Source: Prevotella sp. | Lineage (GTDB): Bacteria; Bacteroidota; Bacteroidia; Bacteroidales; Bacteroidaceae | Direction: 5' to 3' | Length of the DNA stretch: 38,086 nucleotides | Assembly: GCA_017561825.1 (NCBI GenBank) | Contig: JAFZBK010000040.1 | Location: forward strand, 1 to 38,086 | In this document: positions 25,782 to 33,733 of the stretch, piece by piece | Position numbering within the stretch: position 1 is the stretch's first letter | Layout of the letters: each line of letters starts with the position of its first letter | Position numbers and translations under genes: made by a program | Notes under the pieces: generated by a model | What the model was told of the DNA's origin: nothing | The model's input: the letters and a program-made list of their open reading frames with translations, nothing else | Database searches by the model: none

Positions 25782-25805
25782 GAAGTGAGAGGTGAGAAGC
25801 AAGAG
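25778..25805 (+). repeat. Heptamer array at the TPR/DUF4292 junction
   Basis: The units are GTGAGAA, GTGAGAG, GTGAGAA, GCAAGAG. The TPR stop codon TGA (25779-25781) lies in the first unit, and the GTG of the second unit (25785) is in frame with the DUF4292 gene. Three of the four units contain GTGA, an overlapping start/stop. Confidence 0.85.
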
Positions 25806-25826
25806 ATTAGTTATAGAGAAATAGAT

Positions 25827-26744
25827 ATGAAAAAGAATATTGTTAGGTTGATGATGGTGGCAGTAGTATTTGCTGTTACCTCATGTGGCACAAAGAAGCA
25901 TCTGGTGAAGGAACCCACTGTGGTGACACCTACTCCCACAACCCCGTCGGGACAGGTAAAACCTACTGATACCAAGGGCATGGAGGATCTGCGGAAGCAA
26001 CAGTTTGCCGAGAAGGTGCTCGACAACACCGTATATGTGGATAATATCACTTCGAAGATTGAGTTTACGATCAAGTCGGGCAGCAAGGATATCAGTGTGA
26101 ACGGAAAGATCCAGATGCGGCGAGACGACGTGATCCGCATCCAGCTCTCCGTACCCGTATTGGGAATGGAGGCCGGACGACTGGAGTTCACCAAGGATTA
26201 TGTGATGATCGTTGACCGGATTCATACGGAGTATGTGAAGGGTGACTATAACAAGGTGGAGTTCCTGAAGAACAACGGACTGGACTTCTATTCCTTGCAG
26301 GCACTGTTCTGGAATCAGCTGTTCCTGCCTGGCGAGAAGACCATCACCAAGGATAAGCTGAAAACCTTCACTGTGGATTTGAAGAATGATCCCAAGAACT
26401 CCACGCTGTCGCTCAAACGCGACCGTCTTTCGTATGTGTGGCAAGCAGACAATACCACCGGACTCATCAAGCAGGTGGATGCCCAGTATAGCAGTCAGCA
26501 GAGTGGAAACACCAAGCTGCAGTGCACCTACGACGACTTCCGTCCGCTGGGCGTGAAGCAGTTCCCCACCAATATCACGCTCGATATGAACACCTCTGCC
26601 ACGCAGAAGGCCAAGCATATCAATGTGAATATCCGCATGAAGGGTCTGAATACCGACAGCAACTGGGACACCCGTACCACGCTGTCGAAGAAATACAAGG
26701 AAGTAACGGCTGATGATGTCCTCAAAAAACTGATGAACTTTTAA
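25827..26744 (+). CDS. DUF4292 lipoprotein (LolB/LolA-like fold expected)
   Basis: The 305-residue product begins MKKNIVRLMMVAVVFAVTSC, a clear lipoprotein signal, then a Pro/Thr-rich linker (TVVTPTPTTPSGQ). The body (about 60-300) is beta-rich with KIEFTIKSGSKDISVNGKI and alternating hydrophobic strands, as in DUF4292. From memory, this Bacteroidetes family often sits beside an EnvC-like gene, as here, and is thought to adopt a lipoprotein-carrier-like fold. The start ATG at 25827 is chosen because it gives a complete lipobox; the upstream GTG at 25785 would add a charged leader. Its stop overlaps the envC start (TAATG). Confidence 0.82.
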   Translation: MKKNIVRLMMVAVVFAVTSCGTKKHLVKEPTVVTPTPTTPSGQVKPTDTKGMEDLRKQQFAEKVLDNTVYVDNITSKIEFTIKSGSKDISVNGKIQMRRDDVIRIQLSVPVLGMEAGRLEFTKDYVMIVDRIHTEYVKGDYNKVEFLKNNGLDFYSLQALFWNQLFLPGEKTITKDKLKTFTVDLKNDPKNSTLSLKRDRLSYVWQADNTTGLIKQVDAQYSSQQSGNTKLQCTYDDFRPLGVKQFPTNITLDMNTSATQKAKHINVNIRMKGLNTDSNWDTRTTLSKKYKEVTADDVLKKLMNF

Positions 26745-28411
26745 TGAGAAGAATCCTGATCCTTTTCCTGGTATTGACATTTACCTTGTCACCCTTTGCG
26801 CAGACCAAGAAACCGCAGCAAAAGGCGACGACGGTGAAGAGGACGACTACTGCCCAGAAGAAGACTACGGCCACCCCGCAGAAGAAGTCCACTACAGTCA
26901 AAAAGACCACCACTCAGAAAAAGACTACGACAACCAAGAAGGCTACTACTACGCAGAAGAAGCCCGTCTATACCAACTCTGAGATCAAAGGACTGCAGAA
27001 CCAGCGGGCACAGATCCAGAAGAAGATCAAGGAACAGGAGAAGTTACTTCAGGCTAACCGTGCTGATGTAAAGGATCGGTTGAACAACCTGTATGTCATC
27101 AATAGCGAGATCGAGCAGCACCAGAAATCCATCGAGGGCATCCAGCGTGATATCACCAGTATTGAAGGGAATATCGAACTGTTGGAGACACAGTTGGCCA
27201 CCTTGGAGAAACAGCTCGATGAGCGGAAAGCGAAGTACGTGAAGTCGTTGCGCTATATGGCTCGCCACCGCTCCTTCCAGGAACAACTGATGTTCATTTT
27301 CTCTGCCAAGAACCTCGCACAGGTGTACCGTCGTATGCGCTTCGTAAGGCGCTATGCGGCCTATCAGCGGGCGCAGGGTGAACAGCTGAAAGCCAAGCAG
27401 CAGCAGATTGCCGATAAGCAGGATGAGCTGAAGAAGGTGCGCGGAGAGAAGAACAATCTTTTGTATAAGGACAAGAAAGAGAAGGCTGCCCTGCAAGGTA
27501 AGCAGGAGGAGCAACAGCAGATGGTGACCAGTCTGCAGAAACAGCAGAAGGTCATACAAGGTGTCATCGACGAGCAGCGGAAGAAGGATCAGGATCTGAA
27601 TGCGCAGATCGACCGACTGGTGGCTGAGGAAATGGCCAAGGCGCGTATCCGTGCTGCAGAAGAGGCTCGTAAGAAGGCTGCTGAGCTGGCTGCCGCGAAG
27701 AAGAAACGTGAGGAGGAGTTGGCTCGTAAGAAGGCTGAAGCTGAGAAGGCTGCCAAGGAGAACGAGCGTCGTATTGCTGAGGCTAAGGCGCGTGAGGAGA
27801 AAGCCAAGGAGGAGGCTCGTGCTGCCGCCAAGAAGAAGGATGCGGAAGCCAAGGAACGTGCTGAGGCTAAGGCGCGTGAGGCACAGGCTGACCGTGAGGC
27901 AGTAGAGCGCAAGGCGGCCGTGGAGAACAAGCGTCGTGAGCGTGAGTTGGCGGAAGCCAGTAAGGAAACTACTTCGGTCTCTACACTGAATACTGAGGAC
28001 CGCAAGTTGAGCAGTAACTTCGAAGGGAACAAAGGTAGGTTACCACGACCCGTTTCTGGTCGTATAGTCCGCCATTACGGACAGAATAGTGTGGATGGAC
28101 TCAAAGGGGTGATGCTCGACAACAAGGGCGTGCATTTCAAAGCTTCACCAGGAGCAGCCGTCAGTGCTGTATTCAACGGTGAGGTGAGTGCCGTGTATAA
28201 CTTCGGTGGCAGCTATCTGGTGATGGTGCGCCACGGTGGTTATATCTCCGTCTATTGCAACCTGAGCTCGGTAAGTGTAAGCAAGGGCAAGCATGTGAAC
28301 ACAGGACAGAAGATCGGCAGCGTGGGCTCCGATGGTGTCATGCAGTTCCAGTTACGCAGGATGCGGGGCGGAAATGCTGAGACCTTGAATCCTGAAACCT
28401 GGATCAGGTAG
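26744..28411 (+). CDS. envC: EnvC-like murein hydrolase activator with a degenerate LytM domain
   Basis: The 555-residue product has a signal peptide (to about 20), a Thr/Lys-rich linker (about 21-68, repeated TTKK/TQKK), a long coiled coil (about 78-260), an Ala/Glu/Lys/Arg-rich helix (about 290-410) and a C-terminal M23/LytM fold (about 440-555). In the LytM part the zinc ligands are missing: GVHFKASPGA replaces HxxxD and MQFQLRR replaces HxH. That pattern is seen in EnvC, which activates amidases rather than cutting the wall itself. No ftsEX or amidase gene lies in the window. Confidence 0.85.
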   Translation: MRRILILFLVLTFTLSPFAQTKKPQQKATTVKRTTTAQKKTTATPQKKSTTVKKTTTQKKTTTTKKATTTQKKPVYTNSEIKGLQNQRAQIQKKIKEQEKLLQANRADVKDRLNNLYVINSEIEQHQKSIEGIQRDITSIEGNIELLETQLATLEKQLDERKAKYVKSLRYMARHRSFQEQLMFIFSAKNLAQVYRRMRFVRRYAAYQRAQGEQLKAKQQQIADKQDELKKVRGEKNNLLYKDKKEKAALQGKQEEQQQMVTSLQKQQKVIQGVIDEQRKKDQDLNAQIDRLVAEEMAKARIRAAEEARKKAAELAAAKKKREEELARKKAEAEKAAKENERRIAEAKAREEKAKEEARAAAKKKDAEAKERAEAKAREAQADREAVERKAAVENKRRERELAEASKETTSVSTLNTEDRKLSSNFEGNKGRLPRPVSGRIVRHYGQNSVDGLKGVMLDNKGVHFKASPGAAVSAVFNGEVSAVYNFGGSYLVMVRHGGYISVYCNLSSVSVSKGKHVNTGQKIGSVGSDGVMQFQLRRMRGGNAETLNPETWIR

Positions 28412-29489
28412 TCTTCGGGAGAACAAGACCATTGAACAGCTGTAGGTAATCACCTGTGGCTGTTTCTATTTCTGATATCTTTATGAATTCGTCGGCAGCA
28501 TGGGAACGACTGCTCTCGCCGGGTCCTAACTTCAGCGAGGGGAACGACATCAGTGCCTGGTCTGACAAGGTAGGTGAGCCGAAGGGAACCATACCCATAT
28601 CCACGCACCGCTGCACCAGTGGATGATGTGGGTCGATGTGCGAGGAATGCAGACGGAAGGAGCGGGCAGTAACCTCGCTCTTCAGGTGCTGGCGGATCTC
28701 CTCGAACACCTCCTCATTCTTGTAGAACTCGTTCGTACGCACGTCAACCACCATTTCGCAGAGGTCGGGAATGACATTATGCTGCGTGCCTGCATGGATC
28801 ACGGTAACGCTCATGCGTGTCTCACCGAGGAAAGGACTCACCTTACTGAACTGATGATTGCGCAGCCAGAGGAGGTCATCCAACATTTCATAGATGGCGT
28901 TCACACCTTCGTTGCGGGCCGCATGACCGGATTTGCCATGCGCCTTCACATCAAGTACCATCAGTCCTTTCTCTGCAATGGCGGGCTGCATACCTGTTGG
29001 CTCTCCAACAACAGCTACATCGATAGGGGGTAGGAGAGGGAGTGCACGACGGATGCCGTTTTCGCCTGATACCTCCTCTTCTGCAGAGGCGAGGAAGATG
29101 ACGTTATACTGTTGGGGATGGGAAACAAGAAAACGGAATACCTGCAGCAATGAGACCAGTCCGCCACCACAATCATTACTGCCCAAGCCATAGAGCACAT
29201 CATCCTCTACAGTGGGCGTGAAGGGATTTCTTGTCCATGATGCCACAGCCTTTACGGTATCGATATGGGCATTGAGCAACAACGTGGGGCGCCCCTCGTC
29301 ATACTGCGGATCCATGATCCATACGTTGTTTCCTTCCCTAACGGGCGTGAAGCCGTAGGCAGAGATGGTCTCCACCAAAATATCAGCTGCCTTTGCCTCA
29401 TCACGACTCACGCTGGGTGTGGCAATCAGCTGTTTCAGCAGGGCAACCGCATCCCGTGTATAATCCTTACAGATAGAATCGTTTGTCAT
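28404..29489 (-). CDS. argE: M20 family deacylase/peptidase, probably ArgE-type
   Basis: The family hydrolyses N-acyl amino acids; the best match in style is N-acetyl- (or in Bacteroidetes possibly N-succinyl-) ornithine deacylase of arginine synthesis. In the 361-residue product NAHIDTV holds the metal His75 and catalytic Asp77, GLGSNDCGGG the bridging Asp106, and ASAEEEVSGENG the catalytic Glu and a metal Glu. A dimerisation domain follows (AHGKSGHAARNEG). Its 3' end overlaps the envC stop region by 8 bp on the opposite strand. The substrate is not certain: no other arg gene is nearby. Confidence 0.75.
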   Translation of the reverse strand: MTNDSICKDYTRDAVALLKQLIATPSVSRDEAKAADILVETISAYGFTPVREGNNVWIMDPQYDEGRPTLLLNAHIDTVKAVASWTRNPFTPTVEDDVLYGLGSNDCGGGLVSLLQVFRFLVSHPQQYNVIFLASAEEEVSGENGIRRALPLLPPIDVAVVGEPTGMQPAIAEKGLMVLDVKAHGKSGHAARNEGVNAIYEMLDDLLWLRNHQFSKVSPFLGETRMSVTVIHAGTQHNVIPDLCEMVVDVRTNEFYKNEEVFEEIRQHLKSEVTARSFRLHSSHIDPHHPLVQRCVDMGMVPFGSPTLSDQALMSFPSLKLGPGESSRSHAADEFIKISEIETATGDYLQLFNGLVLPKTT

Positions 29490-29511
29490 CTCACTTCTTG
29501 ATAGTCAGCAA

Positions 29512-29519
29512 CAAAAGTA
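29512..29519 (-). promoter_or_regulatory. -7 box of the argE-type gene
   Basis: TACTTTTG on the minus strand matches TAnnTTTG, 22 bp before the start codon at 29489. No -33 TTTG is found at the usual spacing. Confidence 0.55.
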
Positions 29520-29593
29520 CGGATTTTTCACGGAATCCCTATCATCCTGACGTTTTTTTTTGCTTTTCTTATCACAATTTCGGAAAAAAGCAT

Positions 29594-29601
29594 TATCTTT
29601 G
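29594..29601 (+). promoter_or_regulatory. -7 box of the acyl-CoA ligase gene
   Basis: TATCTTTG matches TAnnTTTG, 20 bp before the ATG at 29622. The -33 position has no TTTG. It is divergent from the argE-type promoter across a 132-bp gap. Confidence 0.6.
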
Positions 29602-29621
29602 CAATAGAAAAACAAGGGCTT

Positions 29622-31430
29622 ATGCAGAACAACAGCCACCTTTCAGTGCTCGTTCACGAGCAGGCAAAGAAATACGGGGAGAAAACAGCACTGAACTATA
29701 GAGAGTTCGGAAGTCTGAAATGGCAAACGGTTTCTTGGAACCAGTTCTCTGAACGTGTGAAGCAGGTAAGTAATGCCATGCTGAACATGGGTGTGCATGT
29801 ACAGGAGAACATCGGTGTGTTCTCACAGAATACCGTGCAGTCTCTTTATACCGATTTCGGTGCCTTCGGCATCCGTGCCGTCACAGTACCCCTCTATGCC
29901 ACCAGTAGCGAACAGCAGATCCAGCATGTTGTGGGAGATGCGGAGATTCGTTATCTTTTTGTAGGTGAGCAGGAGCAGTATGACAAGGCGCACCGTGTGC
30001 TGCCTTCGTGTCCTACCCTCGAGAAGATTATCGTGTTCGACCGCTCCGTGCGGATGGTGAACGGTGATCCCAGCTCCATCTACTTTGATGACTTTATGCA
30101 GCTGGGCGAGAACCTGCCGCGGCAATCGGAGGTGGAGATGTTGTGGAAGCAGGCCAGTTGGGATGACATAGCCAATATCCTTTATACCAGTGGTACCACA
30201 GGCGACTCAAAAGGTGTGATCCTTACCTACGGACAGTATCATGCTGCTTTTGAGGCGAACGACAAGTGTGTGCCAGTGGGAGAGAACGACCGCGTCATGA
30301 ACTTCCTGCCCATCACGCATATCTTCGAACGCGGATGGCTCATTCTGTGTATGACGGAGGGTGCGGAGATCATCATCAACACCTATCCGAAGGAGATACA
30401 GCAGTCGTTAAAGGAGATGCATCCTACATGTATGTGTGCCGTTCCCCGCTTCTGGGAGAAGGTGTATATCGGCGTGAAGGAGAAGATCGAAAAGGCCAAT
30501 GCCGTGGAACGCAAACTGTTCTACAGGGCTCTTGCTGTAGGAAGAAAGTACCATGCCGAGTTTGTGAGCAAGGGCAAACGTGCACCGCTGCCGCTGAAGC
30601 TGGAGTATGAGACCTTCGACAAGACCTTGTTCTCGTTGGTACGAAAGCAGTTGGGATTGGAGAAGGGTAATATCTTCCCCACAGCAGGTTCGTACGTGTC
30701 GGCCGAGGTAGAGGAGTTTACGCATTCCGTAGGAATCTGCATGATTGTGGGATACGGTTTGACCGAGAGTCTGGCCACGGTGTCGTGCGACCACAAGGGA
30801 GAGCCTTACACCATTGGTAGTGTGGGTCGTCCCATCGAGGGTATTGAGATACGCATCGGTGAGAATGACGAGATCCTACTGAAGGGTCCGACCATCACCA
30901 AGGGCTATTACAAACGTGATGCGCTGAATGCGCAGAGTTTCACAGAGGATGGGTTCTTCAAGACGGGTGATGCTGGCTACCTCAGGAATGGCGAGCTGTT
31001 CCTGAAGGAGCGTATCAAGGAACTCTTCAAGACCAGTAACGGTAAGTATATCGCGCCGCAGATGATTGAGGCCAAGCTGCTGGTGGATAAGTATATCGAA
31101 CAGCTGGCAGTCATTGCCGACCAGCGTAAGTTCGTGTCGGCCCTCATCGTTCCTTCCTTCCCCGAACTGGAGGAATACGCCAAGGACAACCGCATCGACT
31201 TCAAGAAGCATGAGGATCTGTGTCAGAACGAGAGGATCATCCAGATGATTGCCGAACGTATAGAGACCTTACAGCAGCAGTTGGCCAACTACGAGAAGAT
31301 CAAACGCTTCGTGTTACTGCCGAAGCCGTTCACCATGGAGTCGGGCGAGCTCACGAACACGCTGAAGATCAAACGTGCCGTGCTGAACAAGAACTACGCC
31401 GAGCAGATCGAAGAAATGTACAAGGAGTAG
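29622..31430 (+). CDS. fadD: Long-chain fatty acid--CoA ligase (AMP-forming)
   Basis: The 602-residue product activates fatty acids via an acyl-adenylate. The AMP-binding P-loop YTSGTTGDSKGV is at 188-199; VGYGLTESLATVS is the second core motif, and FFKTGDAGYLRNGELFLKERIKELFKTSNGKYIAP, in parts TGDAGYLRNGELFLKERIKE and LFKTSNGKYIAP, covers the hinge and C-terminal domain. The length and the continuation ...PQMIEAKLLVDKYI are typical of the bacterial long-chain (FAA1-like) subgroup. prfB follows 39 bp later. Confidence 0.92.
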   Translation: MQNNSHLSVLVHEQAKKYGEKTALNYREFGSLKWQTVSWNQFSERVKQVSNAMLNMGVHVQENIGVFSQNTVQSLYTDFGAFGIRAVTVPLYATSSEQQIQHVVGDAEIRYLFVGEQEQYDKAHRVLPSCPTLEKIIVFDRSVRMVNGDPSSIYFDDFMQLGENLPRQSEVEMLWKQASWDDIANILYTSGTTGDSKGVILTYGQYHAAFEANDKCVPVGENDRVMNFLPITHIFERGWLILCMTEGAEIIINTYPKEIQQSLKEMHPTCMCAVPRFWEKVYIGVKEKIEKANAVERKLFYRALAVGRKYHAEFVSKGKRAPLPLKLEYETFDKTLFSLVRKQLGLEKGNIFPTAGSYVSAEVEEFTHSVGICMIVGYGLTESLATVSCDHKGEPYTIGSVGRPIEGIEIRIGENDEILLKGPTITKGYYKRDALNAQSFTEDGFFKTGDAGYLRNGELFLKERIKELFKTSNGKYIAPQMIEAKLLVDKYIEQLAVIADQRKFVSALIVPSFPELEEYAKDNRIDFKKHEDLCQNERIIQMIAERIETLQQQLANYEKIKRFVLLPKPFTMESGELTNTLKIKRAVLNKNYAEQIEEMYKE

Positions 31431-31469
31431 CAATCACACATTGCTTCGACAAGAGGAAAGAGAGAAAGA

Positions 31470-32588
31470 ATGATTACACAAGACCAATTGAAGGATGTCC
31501 TCAAACGTGCAGATGATCTGTACCGCTATCTGGACATCGACAAGAAAAAGATAGAATTTGAGGAGGAGGATCTGCGTACGCAGGCGCCCGACTTCTGGGA
31601 GGATCCCAAACGGGCGCAGACGCAGATGAAGAAGGTGAAGGACATCAAGCGGTGGCTGGATGGCTATCAGGAGGTGCGTACCTTGGCTGATGAGCTGCAG
31701 TTGGCCTTCGACTTCTTCCACGATGAGATGGTTACCGAGGAGGAGGTGGATGAGGACTACAACAAGGCCATCGCCGCCATTGAGGATCTGGAACTGAAAA
31801 ACATGCTCCGTCAGAAGGAGGATCCCATGGACTGCGTGATGAAGATCAACTCGGGTGCTGGTGGAACGGAGAGTCAGGACTGGGCTTCGATGCTCATGCG
31901 TATGTATATGCGGTGGGCTGAGGCGCATGGACATAAGGTGACGATCAGTAACCTGCAGGATGGCGACGAGGCGGGCATCAAGAGTGTGACCATGGAGATA
32001 GAGGGTGGTGAATATGCTTACGGATACTTGAAAAGCGAGAACGGTGTGCACCGTCTGGTACGTGTCTCTCCGTTCAATGCCCAAGGTAAGCGCATGACAA
32101 GCTTCGCCTCTGTCTTTGTCTCTCCGCTGGTGGATGATACCATCGAGGTGTATGTTGATCCCGCCAAGCTGTCGTGGGACACCTTCCGCAGCTCTGGCGC
32201 TGGCGGTCAGAACGTGAACAAGGTGGAGTCGGGCGTACGACTGCGTTATTGGTACACGGATCCGGATACAGGTGAGGAAGAGGAAATCCTCATTGAGAAT
32301 ACGGAGACGCGCGACCAGCCTAAAAACAAGGAGCGTGCCATGACCTTGCTGAAATCACAACTCTACGACCGTGCCATGAAGAAACGTCTGGAGGCACAGG
32401 CAAAGATCGAGGCTGGGAAAAAGAAGATCGAGTGGGGCAGTCAGATACGCAGCTATGTCTTCGATGACCGTCGTGTAAAGGATCATCGCACGAATTACCA
32501 GACTACCGATGTGGACGGGGTGATGAACGGAAAGCTCGATGGATTCATCAAGGCCTACCTGATGGAATTCCCGGTGAATGAGGAGTGA
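31470..32588 (+). CDS. prfB: Peptide chain release factor 2, without programmed frameshift
   Basis: RF2 recognises UGA and UAA and triggers peptide release. The 372-residue product has the anticodon-like SPF (200-202) in RVSPFNAQGKRMTSF and the catalytic GGQ (245-247) in SSGAGGQNVNKVES. The N-terminal domain is complete in one frame: at the place where many bacteria have CTT TGA C (+1 frameshift), this gene reads TAT CTG GAC (YLD, residues 20-22). Autoregulation by frameshifting is therefore absent. It is followed by a small membrane-protein gene. Confidence 0.97.
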   Translation: MITQDQLKDVLKRADDLYRYLDIDKKKIEFEEEDLRTQAPDFWEDPKRAQTQMKKVKDIKRWLDGYQEVRTLADELQLAFDFFHDEMVTEEEVDEDYNKAIAAIEDLELKNMLRQKEDPMDCVMKINSGAGGTESQDWASMLMRMYMRWAEAHGHKVTISNLQDGDEAGIKSVTMEIEGGEYAYGYLKSENGVHRLVRVSPFNAQGKRMTSFASVFVSPLVDDTIEVYVDPAKLSWDTFRSSGAGGQNVNKVESGVRLRYWYTDPDTGEEEEILIENTETRDQPKNKERAMTLLKSQLYDRAMKKRLEAQAKIEAGKKKIEWGSQIRSYVFDDRRVKDHRTNYQTTDVDGVMNGKLDGFIKAYLMEFPVNEE

Positions 32589-32634
32589 GGAATGTGAAAA
32601 GTGGAATGATCATCTATAAACTATAAACTAAAAT
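32583..32634 (+). repeat. Partly heptameric spacer after prfB
   Basis: From the prfB stop codon onward the sequence can be read as GAGTGAG, GAATGTG, AAAAGTG, GAATGAT, then CATCTAT, AAACTAT, AAACTAA. The CTATAAA pair (32614-32627) is exact; the earlier units are degenerate. The prfB TGA lies in the first unit. Support is weaker than at the other junctions. Confidence 0.5.
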
Positions 32635-32645
32635 ACGGAAATATT

Positions 32646-32789
32646 ATGAGTCAGAAAAGAAAAGCGCAGCGTGCTCGTCATGAGGCAGAAGTTGCAAAGA
32701 AAGGTAAGGACGTAGTAATGTGGATTATCGTCGCACTGATTGTCTTTGCATTGATCTTCTTGGTGATCAACACCGTTGCCATGATGTAA
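32646..32789 (+). CDS. 47-residue single-pass membrane mini-protein
   Basis: The frame opens with a basic MSQKRKAQRARHEAEVAKKG and continues into one strongly hydrophobic helix (about 24-42, MWIIVALIVFALIFLVI), ending NTVAMM. The positive-inside rule puts the N-terminus in the cytosol. Its TAA overlaps the ATG of the CYTH gene (TAATG), which supports real translation and coupling. No family is recognised. It lies between prfB and a CYTH gene. Confidence 0.75.
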   Translation: MSQKRKAQRARHEAEVAKKGKDVVMWIIVALIVFALIFLVINTVAMM

Positions 32790-33310
32790 TGAGCGGCTTC
32801 GAGATCGAACGCAAGTTCCTCGTGCGAGGAGAAGACTACCGCGACCAGGCATCTGGCAGTATTCGGATCAAACAAGGGTATATTTGCAGCGGACACGGAA
32901 AGACTGTTCGCGTACGTTGCTGTGACCATTGCGGATACCTGACCATCAAGGGTCCTGCGGATGCGTTGGGCATGAAACGGTATGAGTTCGAGAAGGAAAT
33001 ATCACTCGAAGAGGCGGAGCAGCTGATGGCGCTCTGTGAACCAGGGATCATCGACAAGACACGCTATCTGGTGAAAAGTCCCGATGGCGTGCATACCTTC
33101 GAGGTGGACGAGTTCTATGGTGACAATGCCGGACTAGTAATGGCTGAGGTGGAGTTAGGCAGTGAGGAGGAACCGTTCGAAAAACCTGATTTCATCGGTG
33201 ATGAGGTGACAGGTGATAGGCGTTTCCATAACGGTCATCTACGACAGTTCCCCTTCATTCTCTGGCGCGGAACCATACCCAGAGCGTTCCGACACCTAAC
33301 ATTAGAGTAG
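32789..33310 (+). CDS. CYTH domain protein (triphosphate tunnel family)
   Basis: The 173-residue product starts MSGFEIERKFLVRG with the CYTH signature ExExK (Glu5, Glu7, Lys9). It continues with alternating charged strands of the tunnel fold: IRIKQGYI, KTVRVRCCDHCGYLTIKG, KRYEFEKEI, KTRYLV, FEVDEFYG and GLVMAEVEL. Family members hydrolyse inorganic triphosphate or thiamine triphosphate, or cyclise ATP; which one applies here cannot be told. The start at 32789 overlaps the mini-protein stop. The last 56 bp overlap the VanZ-like gene on the other strand. Confidence 0.88.
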   Translation: MSGFEIERKFLVRGEDYRDQASGSIRIKQGYICSGHGKTVRVRCCDHCGYLTIKGPADALGMKRYEFEKEISLEEAEQLMALCEPGIIDKTRYLVKSPDGVHTFEVDEFYGDNAGLVMAEVELGSEEEPFEKPDFIGDEVTGDRRFHNGHLRQFPFILWRGTIPRAFRHLTLE

Positions 33311-33665
33311 CTCCTGTGCTGTTGGCCAGGAAGTCGAGCCATTCGCCACTTCTCCTGCCACCCGTGCAATAGGCCTGAGCCAACTCGATCAGTCCGCTCA
33401 TGATGATGGGAGCAAGCCATCCCCAACGAAGAATCTTCTTCCAGCTGAAGGTGGTGGGTTGGTTCTTGAGGGGGTGCCAACGAAGGTATTCCGTCCAAAT
33501 AACCCCGCAGGTGCAGAGGTAAAGGGCGATATGTGTCCATTTATCGATGAAGCGGATATGACTTAAAGGAGTCTCTGGTATGGGTGCTAGACAGAGTACC
33601 CAGATGGCTGCGAGGCAGCAACAGGAGAGGGGGTACTTTCTGATGTATGGAAGGATGTATCTCAT
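33255..33665 (-). CDS. VanZ-like membrane protein
   Basis: The 136-residue product has about four membrane helices and the VanZ-family landmarks: SHIRFIDKWTHIALY near the second helix and IELAQAYCTGGRRSGEWLDFLANSTGA before the last, read in parts ELAQAYCTGGRRSGEW and DFLANSTGA. VanZ itself gives low-level teicoplanin resistance, but most relatives have no known function. The start at 33665 (MRYILPYIRKYP) is chosen because the -7 box lies just upstream. It converges with and overlaps the CYTH gene. Confidence 0.8.
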   Translation of the reverse strand: MRYILPYIRKYPLSCCCLAAIWVLCLAPIPETPLSHIRFIDKWTHIALYLCTCGVIWTEYLRWHPLKNQPTTFSWKKILRWGWLAPIIMSGLIELAQAYCTGGRRSGEWLDFLANSTGATLMLGVGTLWVWFRARE

Positions 33666-33684
33666 CTTATTGTGAATTTTGGTG

Positions 33685-33692
33685 CAAAAGTA
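33685..33692 (-). promoter_or_regulatory. -7 box of the VanZ-like gene
   Basis: TACTTTTG on the minus strand matches TAnnTTTG and lies 19 bp before the start codon. The -33 box is not evident. Confidence 0.55.
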
Positions 33693-33733
33693 CAATTTTT
33701 CAGTCATTTGACAGACCCAAAGAGTAATAAAAG

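Noticed and set aside
25881-26780. A 299-codon minus-strand frame, and similar long frames antisense to ftsQ, ftsI and the TPR gene
   Set aside because: They mirror genes with clear signal peptides and motifs and look like products of codon bias.
28497-28515. A further copy of the 17-bp palindrome in the argE-type gene
   Set aside because: Only the right half (CATGGGAAC) matches and it lies in a coding sequence, so it is probably chance.
31431-31472. Heptamer array between fadD and prfB
   Set aside because: AGAGGAA, AGAGAGA, AAGAATG can be read in 7-bp steps but the purine-rich sequence makes the match too easy.
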